From Rhytidiadelphus loreus (taxonomy: Eukaryota > Streptophyta > Bryopsida > Hypnales > Hylocomiaceae): DNA of 64,000 nucleotides. Made by a program: the position numbers and the translations under genes. The notes below the pieces were generated by a model. It was not told where the DNA came from and did no database searches. It saw only the letters and a program-made list of their open reading frames with translations. Numbering within the stretch: position 1 is the stretch's first letter; the number at the start of each line of letters is the position of its first letter. Below are positions 46,774 through 56,700 of the stretch, in pieces. The stretch lies in NCBI GenBank assembly GCA_947034895.1, contig OX344765.1, positions 31,005,001-31,069,000 on the forward strand. The letters run 5' to 3'.

Positions 46774-48264
46774 ATGGAGGGCGAGGACTCTCAACCGCCA
46801 CACGGTATGTCAAGATACCGACTTTGGCTCACCAAAAAGGTGGTTCGTGACAAGGATCGTAAAAGGAGCGGCAAACCTCGCAAGAAGCGTGTACCCATCT
46901 TGTTGCATCCAAAGATGAAGGCCTTTTGGGGATGGGAAGTAGAACCAGAGCCTTGGACATATGAAACTGTAAACAAATATGTGGATTGGTGCCACATCAA
47001 CAAGTTGTTCCCGTTTTGGCGACACCCTTTGCACGTGAAGGCTAATAAGGCAAATTTGGCTTACTGCAAGAGTGTTGTCTTCCAGCGAAGGTGTTTGGAG
47101 GTATGGCAGCAACTCTATTTGGAGTCCCAGCCTTATCGAAATGACAACTTCTCTTTCTATCTTGTACAAATGGTGTACGTTGAAGTTCAATTGAAGAAAA
47201 AGGTAGATTGGACAACCTTGAAGGAGCTTCCTATTGGTGACCGCCCGGACAGACCGATAGTGCTGGATGAAGAAGGACTTCTTCAAGCAAATCAGAAGCT
47301 TTTAGAGGCAAAGCCTGGCAAGTTGGCTGTTGGTGATGACCAAGTTCAATGGTCTTCAACTTCTAGCTCAGATGAGCACACTCACGAATACGATGGATAT
47401 TCTTTTGAGAGTGACGACGAAGACATTGGCAAAGAAAAACAAGAGGCGGCTGAGGACGTTCAAGTTGACAAGAAGGGCAAGAGGAAGCTGGAGGAGCCGC
47501 AATCATTGTCCAAGATTCAAAAACAAAGCTTAGATGTTCATGTACCGATCAATGTGGACCGTTCTGGTGCAGACATTGGGTCTAGCGGAAGCAGTGACAA
47601 TGATTCGGAAGACAATTTGGAGATGTTGGGCACTAAGATCGAAAGTGCACGAGCAGCTTTGACTTCAACAGTAGCGGATCTTATGAATTTGAAAGAGAAG
47701 GTACAACATCTTCTAGTGAATCCAACTGTTGTGGATGGGTTGAATAAGGAGTTAGAGGCGACTGAAAACGCCATTGCTGAAAATGAGAAGATATACTCTA
47801 AGTTAAACAAAAGTAGAGTAAATTATTTCAAGAAGATCGAAGACGGGCGAGCACACATTTCCGATGATTTAGCGGTGCTTCAAAATAAACTTGATCTTTT
47901 GCAACGTGATAAATGGTCCCATCAAAGCGAAAGGAGAAGCTTGAATCTTCAAATACGTGAGCTAGAGATGGAATATTATGATGATGCCTTAAAAGAAGCC
48001 AAAAAAGAGGGCATCTTGGCTTTAGCTCCGGATTATGGTAGCAATACAGAAGAAAGAGCAACGCTTTTTTATTTGGTGAAGCTACTGGAGAAAAAACAAG
48101 AGTTGTTGCACGAGGGCATATTGGACTTGGAGCGCCACATCCTTTATTTTAAGGAATGGCGCAAGTGGGCCTATGAAGGCATAGGTGCCACCCGTGCGGA
48201 ACTTCAAAGAATGGGACCGGAGCCCAAAGAAAGTGACTTTGTGAATAGTGAAAAAAGTGCTTAG
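46774..48264 (+). CDS. Coiled-coil family protein, intact copy (496 aa), unknown function
   Basis: ATG 46774 to TAG 48262-48264, no internal stop; an in-frame GTG nine bases upstream is not needed. Residues ~1-40 are basic (KDRKRSGKPRKKR). Residues ~45-145 form a Trp/His/Cys-rich domain shared with the other two copies: FWGWEVEPEPWTYETV, YVDWCHINKLFPFWRH, NKANLAYC, FQRRCLEVWQQLY, KKVDWTTLKE. A Ser/Asp-rich segment follows (QWSSTSSSDEHTHEYDG, NDSEDN), then about 240 residues of coiled coil (LNKELEATENAIAENEKIY, LQNKLDLLQRDKW, KLLEKKQELLHEGILDLERH). Shared upstream array and module argue that all copies are one mobilised or co-regulated family. No transposase-type catalytic motif is visible. 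Likely nuclear from the basic and acidic stretches, which is inference. Confidence 0.68.
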   Translation: MEGEDSQPPHGMSRYRLWLTKKVVRDKDRKRSGKPRKKRVPILLHPKMKAFWGWEVEPEPWTYETVNKYVDWCHINKLFPFWRHPLHVKANKANLAYCKSVVFQRRCLEVWQQLYLESQPYRNDNFSFYLVQMVYVEVQLKKKVDWTTLKELPIGDRPDRPIVLDEEGLLQANQKLLEAKPGKLAVGDDQVQWSSTSSSDEHTHEYDGYSFESDDEDIGKEKQEAAEDVQVDKKGKRKLEEPQSLSKIQKQSLDVHVPINVDRSGADIGSSGSSDNDSEDNLEMLGTKIESARAALTSTVADLMNLKEKVQHLLVNPTVVDGLNKELEATENAIAENEKIYSKLNKSRVNYFKKIEDGRAHISDDLAVLQNKLDLLQRDKWSHQSERRSLNLQIRELEMEYYDDALKEAKKEGILALAPDYGSNTEERATLFYLVKLLEKKQELLHEGILDLERHILYFKEWRKWAYEGIGATRAELQRMGPEPKESDFVNSEKSA

Positions 48265-49935
48265 TGGTTGGATCTAGTGTGGTAGAAAAAAACATTTTGG
48301 CCTTCCAATTTTTGATTTTCCAAAGGTTTTGTGGAATAAAGAAATTCACACCTTTGTTTTTGAAATGTACATATGTTTTTATTATATTTTGAATACGAGG
48401 GCTATGAATTTGGTGTCTTTGCAAGAATGGATGTCAGAGATGGTACCTACGGGCTGAAATTTGGGACTGAATTTTTGAAACTTTATTTGAAGATAGAAAA
48501 AACAATTACCTTTGTGGTAATATAACTTTTTTTCCAATCGGTGCCCGGGAACAAAAGTTATGCCCATATAGTCCAAACTCCAAAGCAGGGGAGAATGGGC
48601 AGCAAAAAAATGTGACAAGCATTTGAATTTATTTTTCTAAGTTTTTTTCCCTCATAGATTATAATTTTGTCTATCCGGAAAGCTTTTTTTCATTTCATTT
48701 GGATATTTTATGAGAAAGTTATGGACAATCTTGTTTATTGGGCAATTAGAGCTTCTGGTGGGAAAAATACCTTGTAAGATTAATTTAGGAACGCAATTTT
48801 GGCAATTGTTCAAGAAAAGAAGTTTGACATGGTTTAGATTGCTTGCAACAACAATTTGACCGTGGGGATTAGTGCATTTTAATTCTATCTTAGAAAGAAA
48901 ATAGATTTTCATTCAATCTCATATGTACTTCTATTCTACAAGTTTTTTAAGAATGAAAATTAAGTTTTTTTGAAAACCTTTTTTTTATTTAGACTCTCAA
49001 CTCAATTCTCCACTATATTTGTTTAAAGCTCAAAACTCTGTAGTGCAAGAAATTAAAGTGAAAAATGTTAAAAGTCAAATAATGTAGTCCAACAATGTGC
49101 TGAAAAAATTGTTTTTTTCACTTTAAATGCGGATATCTTGCAATCTGTAAGATGAAAAATTCTGAAATTTTTTCCGCACATTCTCATACTAGTAAGGTGT
49201 AAGATCATATGGTTATGTGTGGAAAAAAACAATTTTCAAAAATAATTTTGGATACTTTAAGAAATTGTTGAGTAGAAGTAGGTAAGATGTAGTTGTAAAA
49301 TTTAAATAATGAATATCTCTAAAATGAAATGAAAATGGTGAGAGTGTGCTATCAAGTGAAGTTAACTATGTGACCGGACCTAATTTTTTTTTAGATTGTA
49401 GAAATTGCCTGGAGAAACAAATCCTACAAGCAACTTTTAAAAGAAGAAGCTGTAGACTCAAGTTGCCCGCCAAACAAAATGGTCCATAACTTTATCATAA
49501 AAAATCTGAATGGAATGAATCAAATTTTTCCATGTAAACCAAAACATGTTGTATGAGAAAAAAATCCAAAAGGAAAAAATTCATTAAAAGATTTGAAGAT
49601 TGCAATTTTCTGGGGACCGTGTATGGAATCATTGTGCGAGGCATTACAACAAATGTATTTGCATTTCACCAATTACATTTTAGGCTACAAATGTATAAGT
49701 ATGCCTAAACCTTCAAAACCAAAGCAATAGAAGGTTGTTGTCCATAAGCACAGTAGTACAATACACAGCCAAGGCGGTATAGTTTTAGAAGCCAACATCT
49801 TAACCCTAACTTTTGCTAGAGTACTACAGTGTGCGAGTATGGATATACTACGGCCCTTATACTATGGGCCTTACATCTTGTATACTACTACGATTAACTA
49901 GAACCACCGTTGAAGTAAGTATCTCATAGAAATAT
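48265..49935. repeat. Non-coding spacer holding a diverged dispersed repeat
   Basis: No coding frame supported. From about 48480 to 48830 the sequence matches, with divergence, 61750-62070 inside the CACTA element: GTGGTAATATA, CGGTGC(C/T)(C/T)GGGA(A/G)CAAAAGTTATG, TTTTTGTCTA and GGGCAATT(A/T)GA occur in the same order. So this spacer contains a relative of the CACTA interior. Confidence 0.55.
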
Positions 49936-52437
49936 TTAGTTTAAGTCCATTGGATTGTTCTGAGAACCACTCGTTGCACCTTGTTCGTAATCATTGGACT
50001 CTCCAACAACGAGTTTCTTCTTAGCACGAGTCCTTGAAGCAGGTCCATCTACTTCTAAAATAGATTCCAAGACATTGGAGTTCTTGAGAGCTTCAAGTGT
50101 CCTTTTAGTTTGCGGAGAGTGTAACTCCAATAGATAATCGAGTGCTTGGCTTTGATAATAAGGCCCGTATGTTGAGTCGAGGTAAGCCATACTATTCAAG
50201 TCTTCTGGAGTGGCATTTTCATCACGATTAGCCCCTTGTTCACCTTCAAAATTCCAACGGTGTCCTTCCGGATGAGCACCCCACTTAAAGGTTTGGGATG
50301 TCTTATCAAAATATCCACCAAGGCATTGAAAAAAAAACGCCCTCTTCCTTGCATTGTGAGCTCCTTTTCCCATAAGGTTGAATGTCACTTTTAGAATTTC
50401 ATGCGGGTCCGTTTCCCAATTCAATTGTGAGGCAACAGTTCCCATTTCTTGATCATGTAGGCCTTCTCGCCAACTCCAAAGCAAGTCTCGTCCCCAAAAT
50501 CGGGTCTCTGCCGTCGTGTCTCTATTGTGTTCCCAAGAAGGTGGCATGTAAGTCATCAAGTTGAACATGGTATACAAGCGATCATGGAATGGTGCTGCAC
50601 AAATCACACATCGTCGTCTAATCAGACATTGAGTGATGAGACACTGAGGATGGTACACATGTGTACATGATCCAAGTGCCCATCCTCCTTCTGGCCCAAA
50701 TTGTTCTAGACATATGGGGCATTTGGTATGATCCAAGACGAAATGAGCTGGCTTTGGCCACAATAGACTTTGGTCATTTTCATTGAAGTGACTAGACATC
50801 TGATTTCCATGGTCCCAACCATTTTGTGCCCAGTCTATGACATTTTTTTCCGCCACGTCAAGCATGGACATGTTATCTGGAAACATGTCCTCCATCAATG
50901 CCCATGATGTCAATCCATTCTCTCGTTTAGGGGCATTTGCTACAAAGTTCTTCGAAACTTTGTTTAGCTCTTTCGCAACTTGTTGAGATCGATCCACGGA
51001 GAGAATGCACGCGACCTTCCAATGATAGTATGTCGCTGCCAACACTACCAACTTCTCTCGAAGCATTCTATTTTCCTCAGCCAAATTAAGTTCCTTTGAT
51101 GATTGTAGATGTGGAATGGCAGGAAACGAAAGTGAATCCTGAGTCCCTTGCAAACCATCAACGTGCGGATTGCTAGAATCTCTTGAGACAAACGGAAGTG
51201 GTGCCATTGGAAGAATTGAAGAACACTTCGTACGCTTGGCAGGGGGAGAAAGGTGAATGACATCACTGGTGAGGTCCCCAACAAGCTTGTCCAAGTGATT
51301 TGGATCCTGTTCAACAAAGGTTTCATCCATGTCCGACAATGTGAAAGTCTGACGCTCTTTTTCTCGAAGGCCTTGTAATTCTTTTGATTGTTGAGAAATG
51401 AGAGCGTTTTTTTGTTCACATGTAGACCGCCATTTCTTCACATCACCTTCTAAGGTTGCAATTTGTGCATCCTTAGTCTTCAAGAGGTCGAGAGCCTTCG
51501 CCAACGTCATCGCATTGTGAACAACATCAGATTCAGACTGTGAAATGGGAATGTGACTTGTGGCACATACGGGCGAGTCGTCACTTAAAGCAAAGTCGAA
51601 GACGTTGCTGGCGTCTTGTGGTGGCAAGATTGGAGTCGCAATTGTGGTTGAGGCTGATGCCAATCTAATTTTCGTGGTGGACCGTCGCACCTTGGCAGGA
51701 TGTTTCATCTTCTTTCCCCGCGATGATGAAGCGGCTTGAACATTTGGATCTGGAACTGGAACTGGAACTTGGACGGGGGTGATAATCTACTCCTTCACTC
51801 GTACAAGCTTAGGAATTCATGTGCCATCTGAATCATTATCCTCTTCTGATTCTTCCGTGTCCACCTCTTGAGTTTCTTTGTTTTGTGGATCACTTCGAAA
51901 AGGCCCAAGTCCACCCTCCGGAAATTTCAGAACCCCTCTTGGAATTATTCCAACTTCTGGACGCTCCACGTAGGTACTTTCTTTGATCGTGGTCCAGTCA
52001 ACTTGTTTGTTCAAGGCGACCTCAGCATAGGCACCTCTAGCAATGAACAAAGGGGCCTCATTCCTATCTACAAAAGGGGTTTTGTAAAGGACCTGCCACA
52101 ATTCTAAACACCTTCGTATGAAAGTTGGATTTTCACAATACTTCAAATTTGCCTTGTTATTGTGTCGGTTGTGATGATGGCGCCATGCCGGAAAGAACTT
52201 CCCGATGTAACACCATTCAATGTAGTCTTCGCACACCTGCATACTCCATGGCTCTGGCTCCTCGTTCCACCCTTTGAAAGCTAGGTGGTTATCATTGTTC
52301 AACACATGCCATCACTTCTTGTGAATGTTACCCCTCCTTTTTCTAGTCTTGTCTTTGGCAGCCTTCCTAATTGCACCAGGAGTGCGTACAGTGGAAAAAC
52401 CCGGAAGGGACCCATCACTGCTACCTCCAGTTGCCAT
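49936..52437 (-). pseudogene. Coiled-coil family gene with RING-H2 finger; three in-frame stops
   Basis: The frame opens at ATG 52437 (MATGGSSDGSLPG, then basic KDKTRKRRGNIHKK), meets TGA at 52314-52312, continues with WHVLNNDNHLAFKGWNEEPEP and the family domain (DYIEWCYIGKFFPAWRHHH, NKANLKYC, FIRRCLELWQVLY, KQVDWTTIKE), then TGA 51819-51817 and TAG 51789-51787 flank a short stretch, and it runs on openly to TAA at 49938-49936. The second part holds a coiled coil (ATLEGDVKKW, QSKELQGLREKE) and a RING-H2 finger: CPICLEQF, CTHVYHPQC, CVICAAPF. RING-H2 domains are typical of E3 ubiquitin ligases. The intact copy at 46.8 kb has no RING, so this copy is a domain-variant. The stretch with two close stops could also be an intron. 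Confidence 0.62.
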
Positions 52438-52508
52438 GAGATTTGCGGACGTCGCAAAATTCTAAGAACCAAATGATAGCAAAAAATAGTATATATTTTA
52501 TCCAAAAG

Positions 52509-52600
52509 GGTCACGCATGCAGCCAACAAAGGTTGCAAGACAGAAAGCCTCAATGGAAAATGAAGGTGATAGCATGATGATGGGCTACTGGCTATATAGG
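52509..52600 (-). promoter_or_regulatory. Shared 5' module and TATA box, RING gene
   Basis: Minus strand: TATATAG at 52599-52593, then at 52550-52509 TCTGTCTTGCAACCTTTGTT followed by GGCTGCATGCGTGACCC, matching the module GTCTTTCACCT...GTGGCTGNATGCGTG of the other genes. The TATA box lies about 45 bp before the module and about 155 bp before the ATG, so the module is probably in the leader. Confidence 0.55.
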
Positions 52601-53115
52601 GCGAGTGACTTTGGTCTAGGGGGCGAGTACGGATAGGGCAACTACGTATCCAGCGACTGCGGGTCAGGGTAGGGCGACTGCGGGTCTGGGTAGGGCAACT
52701 ACGGGTCCAACGTGGGCGACAACGGGTCTCGAGAGGGCGACAGCGGGTCCAAATTGGGCGACTTCGGGTCCACCACCGGGTCTAGGTACCTTTTGCGCAC
52801 CCGCGGTCGCCCACCCAATAACACTTCCTGAACCCGCGGTCTCCCTGCCAAACCCGCAGTCGCCCACCCGCGGTCTCCCTCAGAAATCCGTAGTCGCCTA
52901 CCCGCAGTCGCCCTCGCCCACCCGTAGTCGCCCTTGTCCACCCGCAGTCGCCCACCCACAATCGCCCTCGCCCACCCGCAGTCGCCCTAGTCCACCCGCA
53001 GTCGCCCACCCGCAGTCGCCCTAGTCCACCCGCAGTCGCCCACCCGCAGTCGCCCTCGTCGACCCGCAGTCGCCCACCCGCAGTCACCCCTACCCGCACT
53101 CTCCTACCCGTACGC
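52598..53115. repeat. GGGCGACTGCGGGTC array 7, divergent
   Basis: Units at 52598-52775 have plus polarity (toward the minus-strand RING gene they read ACCCGC-GTCGCCC); units from about 52798 to 53110 have the opposite polarity (CACCCGCAGTCGCCC), facing element B on the plus strand. Near 52960-53090 the units are almost perfect 15-mers in tandem, spaced as CCCACCCGCAGTCGCCCT. The polarity switch falls at about 52780-52800. Confidence 0.82.
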
Positions 53116-53590
53116 GCCCTCCAGTTTGCCAAGTGGATGCCATGTGGCATCCACCTAGAGGGGGGTAACTTCCTGTAAAGTCAAAGGTAAATTTGACTTT
53201 TCGTGACGTTGCGCGGGCTCTACTAGACGTCGCGCGACGTCTGTCTGTCGTGGTGTCGCGCTGTCGCAGCGAACAACCCTGGTAGTGTACATTGGAATGC
53301 AGAGCAATGTAATAGATTTCTAGAATGCAGGCATACTAGAGGATTGCAGTAATTTGCAGTGCGTTGCATAAGTAGTTCAGGAATTAATCAAGGCCATAGC
53401 TAGAAATTTCTGTTCTAGCTGTGATTCTACATTTTCTGTCTCCTCGCATCAGTGGTCCAGATACGTGCCCAGGTCTGGACTGGGATTCAATGCAGACTAC
53501 CTAGATCAGCATGTTTAAAATCTAGCAACGTGCATGATTTACATGTTTTCGTCTGCGCGGATTAGGGTTCTACTATTGTCCGTACAAGAC
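53116..53590. promoter_or_regulatory. Junction between array 7 and element B
   Basis: No gene. CG-rich GACGTCGCGCGACGTC-like steps (53208-53245) resemble 27270-27350 beside element A, and the preceding TTGACTTT / GGGGTAACTTCC stretch parallels its AAAAATTTTACCCC side. A string ACAACCCTGGTAGTGTACAT at 53273-53292 resembles ACAACCTTGTACACTACTGC beside element A. The two elements therefore share upstream architecture. Confidence 0.45.
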
Positions 53591-53595
53591 TTCCT

Positions 53596-53720
53596 GTCGG
53601 CTGCCAGCCGATAGGAAGTGGAGTCTATATCCACGTGGATTCATTAGAGGATCCTCCACGATAGAGAAAGTCGTCTAGCAGGTGGTAGACGAATGTATCG
53701 GCTGCCAGCCGATAAAGTGT
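53596..53720. repeat. Two palindromes in the leader of element B
   Basis: GTCGGCTGCCAGCCGATAG at about 53596 and TATCGGCTGCCAGCCGATA at about 53696, 100 bp apart, within 200 bp of the ATG at 53781. Confidence 0.7.
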
Positions 53721-53780
53721 CTCGGGTTCCGAGAGAAGGGTTAGCACAGATATTGTAGGCGTTGTCGCCAATTCTTAGTC

Positions 53781-56700
53781 ATGAGTGGATCTGATGATAT
53801 GGGTTTGGACGTGAGTCCTATAGAAGCATTTACTAAAAACGATGGCTCCGGGAGACTAAAAATAGGGAAGGGTGTAGTGGTTGCCCTTACCCTCGAAGGA
53901 CTCTATTACGTTGGAAGGGCGGTCGTAGAAGGGGTGGTGAACCGTGATCCCTACCTCGTGCGCGTTCATGTTCTAGATGTTCCACAAAATCTGGACATGC
54001 CTATTCCGTTTCCTGAGGGAGACTTGGTCCTCCTCAGACATTGCCCAGGAAGGTCAATCATCTGGGAGGCAGACAACATCTATCCCTATGCTGAAGCGGA
54101 TGGGTCTGCATGCGCTTGTGTCGGCCGGCAGCAGATACAGGTCAACAAGGATGAAAAACCCATTCAACAATTCCTATCACTCACTGTGAATATGGATGTT
54201 GTACTCCTGCAAACTGTGGGCCCAGAACTGGTATATGTTGGAGTGGGAACAATTGTAGAGTGCTCTCCCAAGGGATTCTGGGAAGGCTTCCGCGTTCCGC
54301 ACAGCTTCTTCCTCGTTGTCAAACTTCTGTAGGTCGTCGACGACTTCAAGGATCACATTGCCTACTGCGAAATTCCGAAATTCATGACACTCAAATGCTG
54401 TGTTGGATACAGAATACTCTGGAGTGGTTACAAAGTCAGATTGATCGAGACCTCTAATGCGTCCAACAGGAATGTCGGCGGCTAGCCGATAGGTTCACCA
54501 GAGACCCGTATGATGCAGCCACAACTGCTTGCGAAATGCGAAAGTGGAGGTAGCTCCAACGATCTGCCGGAGGAGTTTCGAGAGCCGGCTCAAGGACCCA
54601 TTCCTGCTAATGCATCAGACGAGGACGATCGAGAAGATAGGCTCTATTCCACGGACGATGACAGCCGTGGGTACGATGATGACCCTCCTAATGTTCATGG
54701 TCACAGTACCTCCGGCGAGGGCGGGTCCGAAACAAGCGCTGCGGACAGCTTCGTTCATGCGGACGCGTCTAGGGAAAATATGGGAAGTGGAAATATCAGC
54801 TGTAACTCGGATGGATTGCAGTCCAGGCTCCCAATCCCGGATAGACCTCTATGGAGAAACCAATATTGTGAACTTCTCAATGACAACTTCTCGTTATTCG
54901 GAAGAGCGATTATCCAAGTCTGCCTGCCAAACGAAGCCTGCGACGATGACGTCCTCGGAGATTCAAATGTCGGAGTCATGTTCGTATCGGACAATGAGGC
55001 ACTGCAAATGACAACCATACGTTGGAGGTTATCACATGCAAGATTGGAAGGAGGAAGGCTACTCTCTGAAATTGTCATGCTATGCTCGGAGGTTGCTCTC
55101 TTGAATGTGTCCGACGACAATGGAATGCAGGGAGTACCGAAGAATCCATACCGGTCGGTGCGCAGAAAGGTCATTCCCAGGAATACCGAAAGCCTGTCCA
55201 AACTACAGTTGAAGACCTCGGACATGGACATACGCAAGGTCAGCTCGCAAACGTGCTGCAAGCTCAGATGCTGCTAGATGTTTCCTTGGGAGGACACCAG
55301 AAATATACGACAGAAGTTCTTTGCTTGCACATTTGAAACCAGGAGGGAGATGGCATATGCGGTGCAGAGTCAACTTCATGCAGGTGTTATTCCTAGAAGA
55401 AAATTCATTACTCTTGCAAACACAAACGTCTGCGAGAACGCTTGGTATATCATTCACGGGGTCTCGAGGTCGGCCTATCATGTCTACAAGGCTGCGGCCG
55501 TTGGAGGATCTATTAGCGGATCGCATGGAAATGCAGGGGCTCGAAGACCAAGGCCGCAAACAGTTCAGGCTCAAGCAACTCTCATAACGATCATCAACGA
55601 AAACGCGGACCAGATGCCCAACGAGTTTAGACTGGTTGGAAATAAACGCGTAGACAACCTCAAGGTCGTCCCCTCTGCTATGAATTGGGATCACATGCGC
55701 GAACAAGTTAATTATGTAAGTTCATTATTTGCCTCTGCTTATTCAATACATAGCTCCTCATGTCGGCTGCCAGCCGATACAATCATTTTCTGCCTACGAA
55801 TTCCTTTACCATGCGCTTCAATCATAGATCACTTCTCTTATTCGTCCGTCCGTTGCAACTCTGTCGACTGCTAGCCGATAGAACTGTTTAGCCACTCTCG
55901 GAAACTTATTCAACAAGCTATGTCAAACAGGTCAATGGATATGTAATATGAAGCCGGTCTCGCAATCTGCAATCAGCCGCCTTAGGAAAGCACATTTCAA
56001 AAACGTAGAGGTCAAGGCAGTGGGGAGCAATTTCTTGAAATGCACAGAATGCGACTTCCTAATTGAGTTCATTGCGAAGTATCCGAGAGGTTGCAATGAG
56101 TGGCAAGCCCTAGTCGACAACAGGGAGAAACATCTCAATTACCAACGCGCTTGTAGGAATGTATATAGTGGATGGACAACACAGTCGGTGCAAAATCCAT
56201 CAGAGTTCCTTTGCATTATTCATGACAAAATGGACACCACAAAGACTGCGATTCCGAGGATGCAACGCATCACCAAAGCCACCGCTGGGCTAAGGCAGAT
56301 TCCAATCTCATGTACCGGCATGCTCACACATGGACATGGAGATGGCGCATATGCTCATTACTCCACATCACTCTGGCCGGGGGATTCAAATTTCACTATA
56401 TCGTCGCTGTGTAGGGTACTCAAAGCTCTCGAGAGGCCACCTGTTCGGGAATCCAAGATACTCTTCTCCACTCCGCCACAGAATAGCTTCTTCGAGGCTC
56501 TGCTCCATGGGAAATCGAGGTGCAACTCCTCCGTTCCTGAGGCCGCAGGGAAAGTTACGAACACTCCACAAACAGGACGACCTCATGTTCCACTTCCTAG
56601 GAAACTATTCTTGCAACTTGACAACTCCGCAAAAGACAATAAAAATAGGTTCCTCATGGCTTTCTGCTCATTGCTCACTGCCAAGCGAATATTCAAAGAA

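Noticed and set aside
40972..53150. Open frames rich in Arg/Gly/Asp or Pro/Arg across the GGGCGAC arrays
   Set aside because: Periodic GC-rich repeat keeps frames open in several phases on both strands (for example 46127-46462, 52664-53150); no gene.
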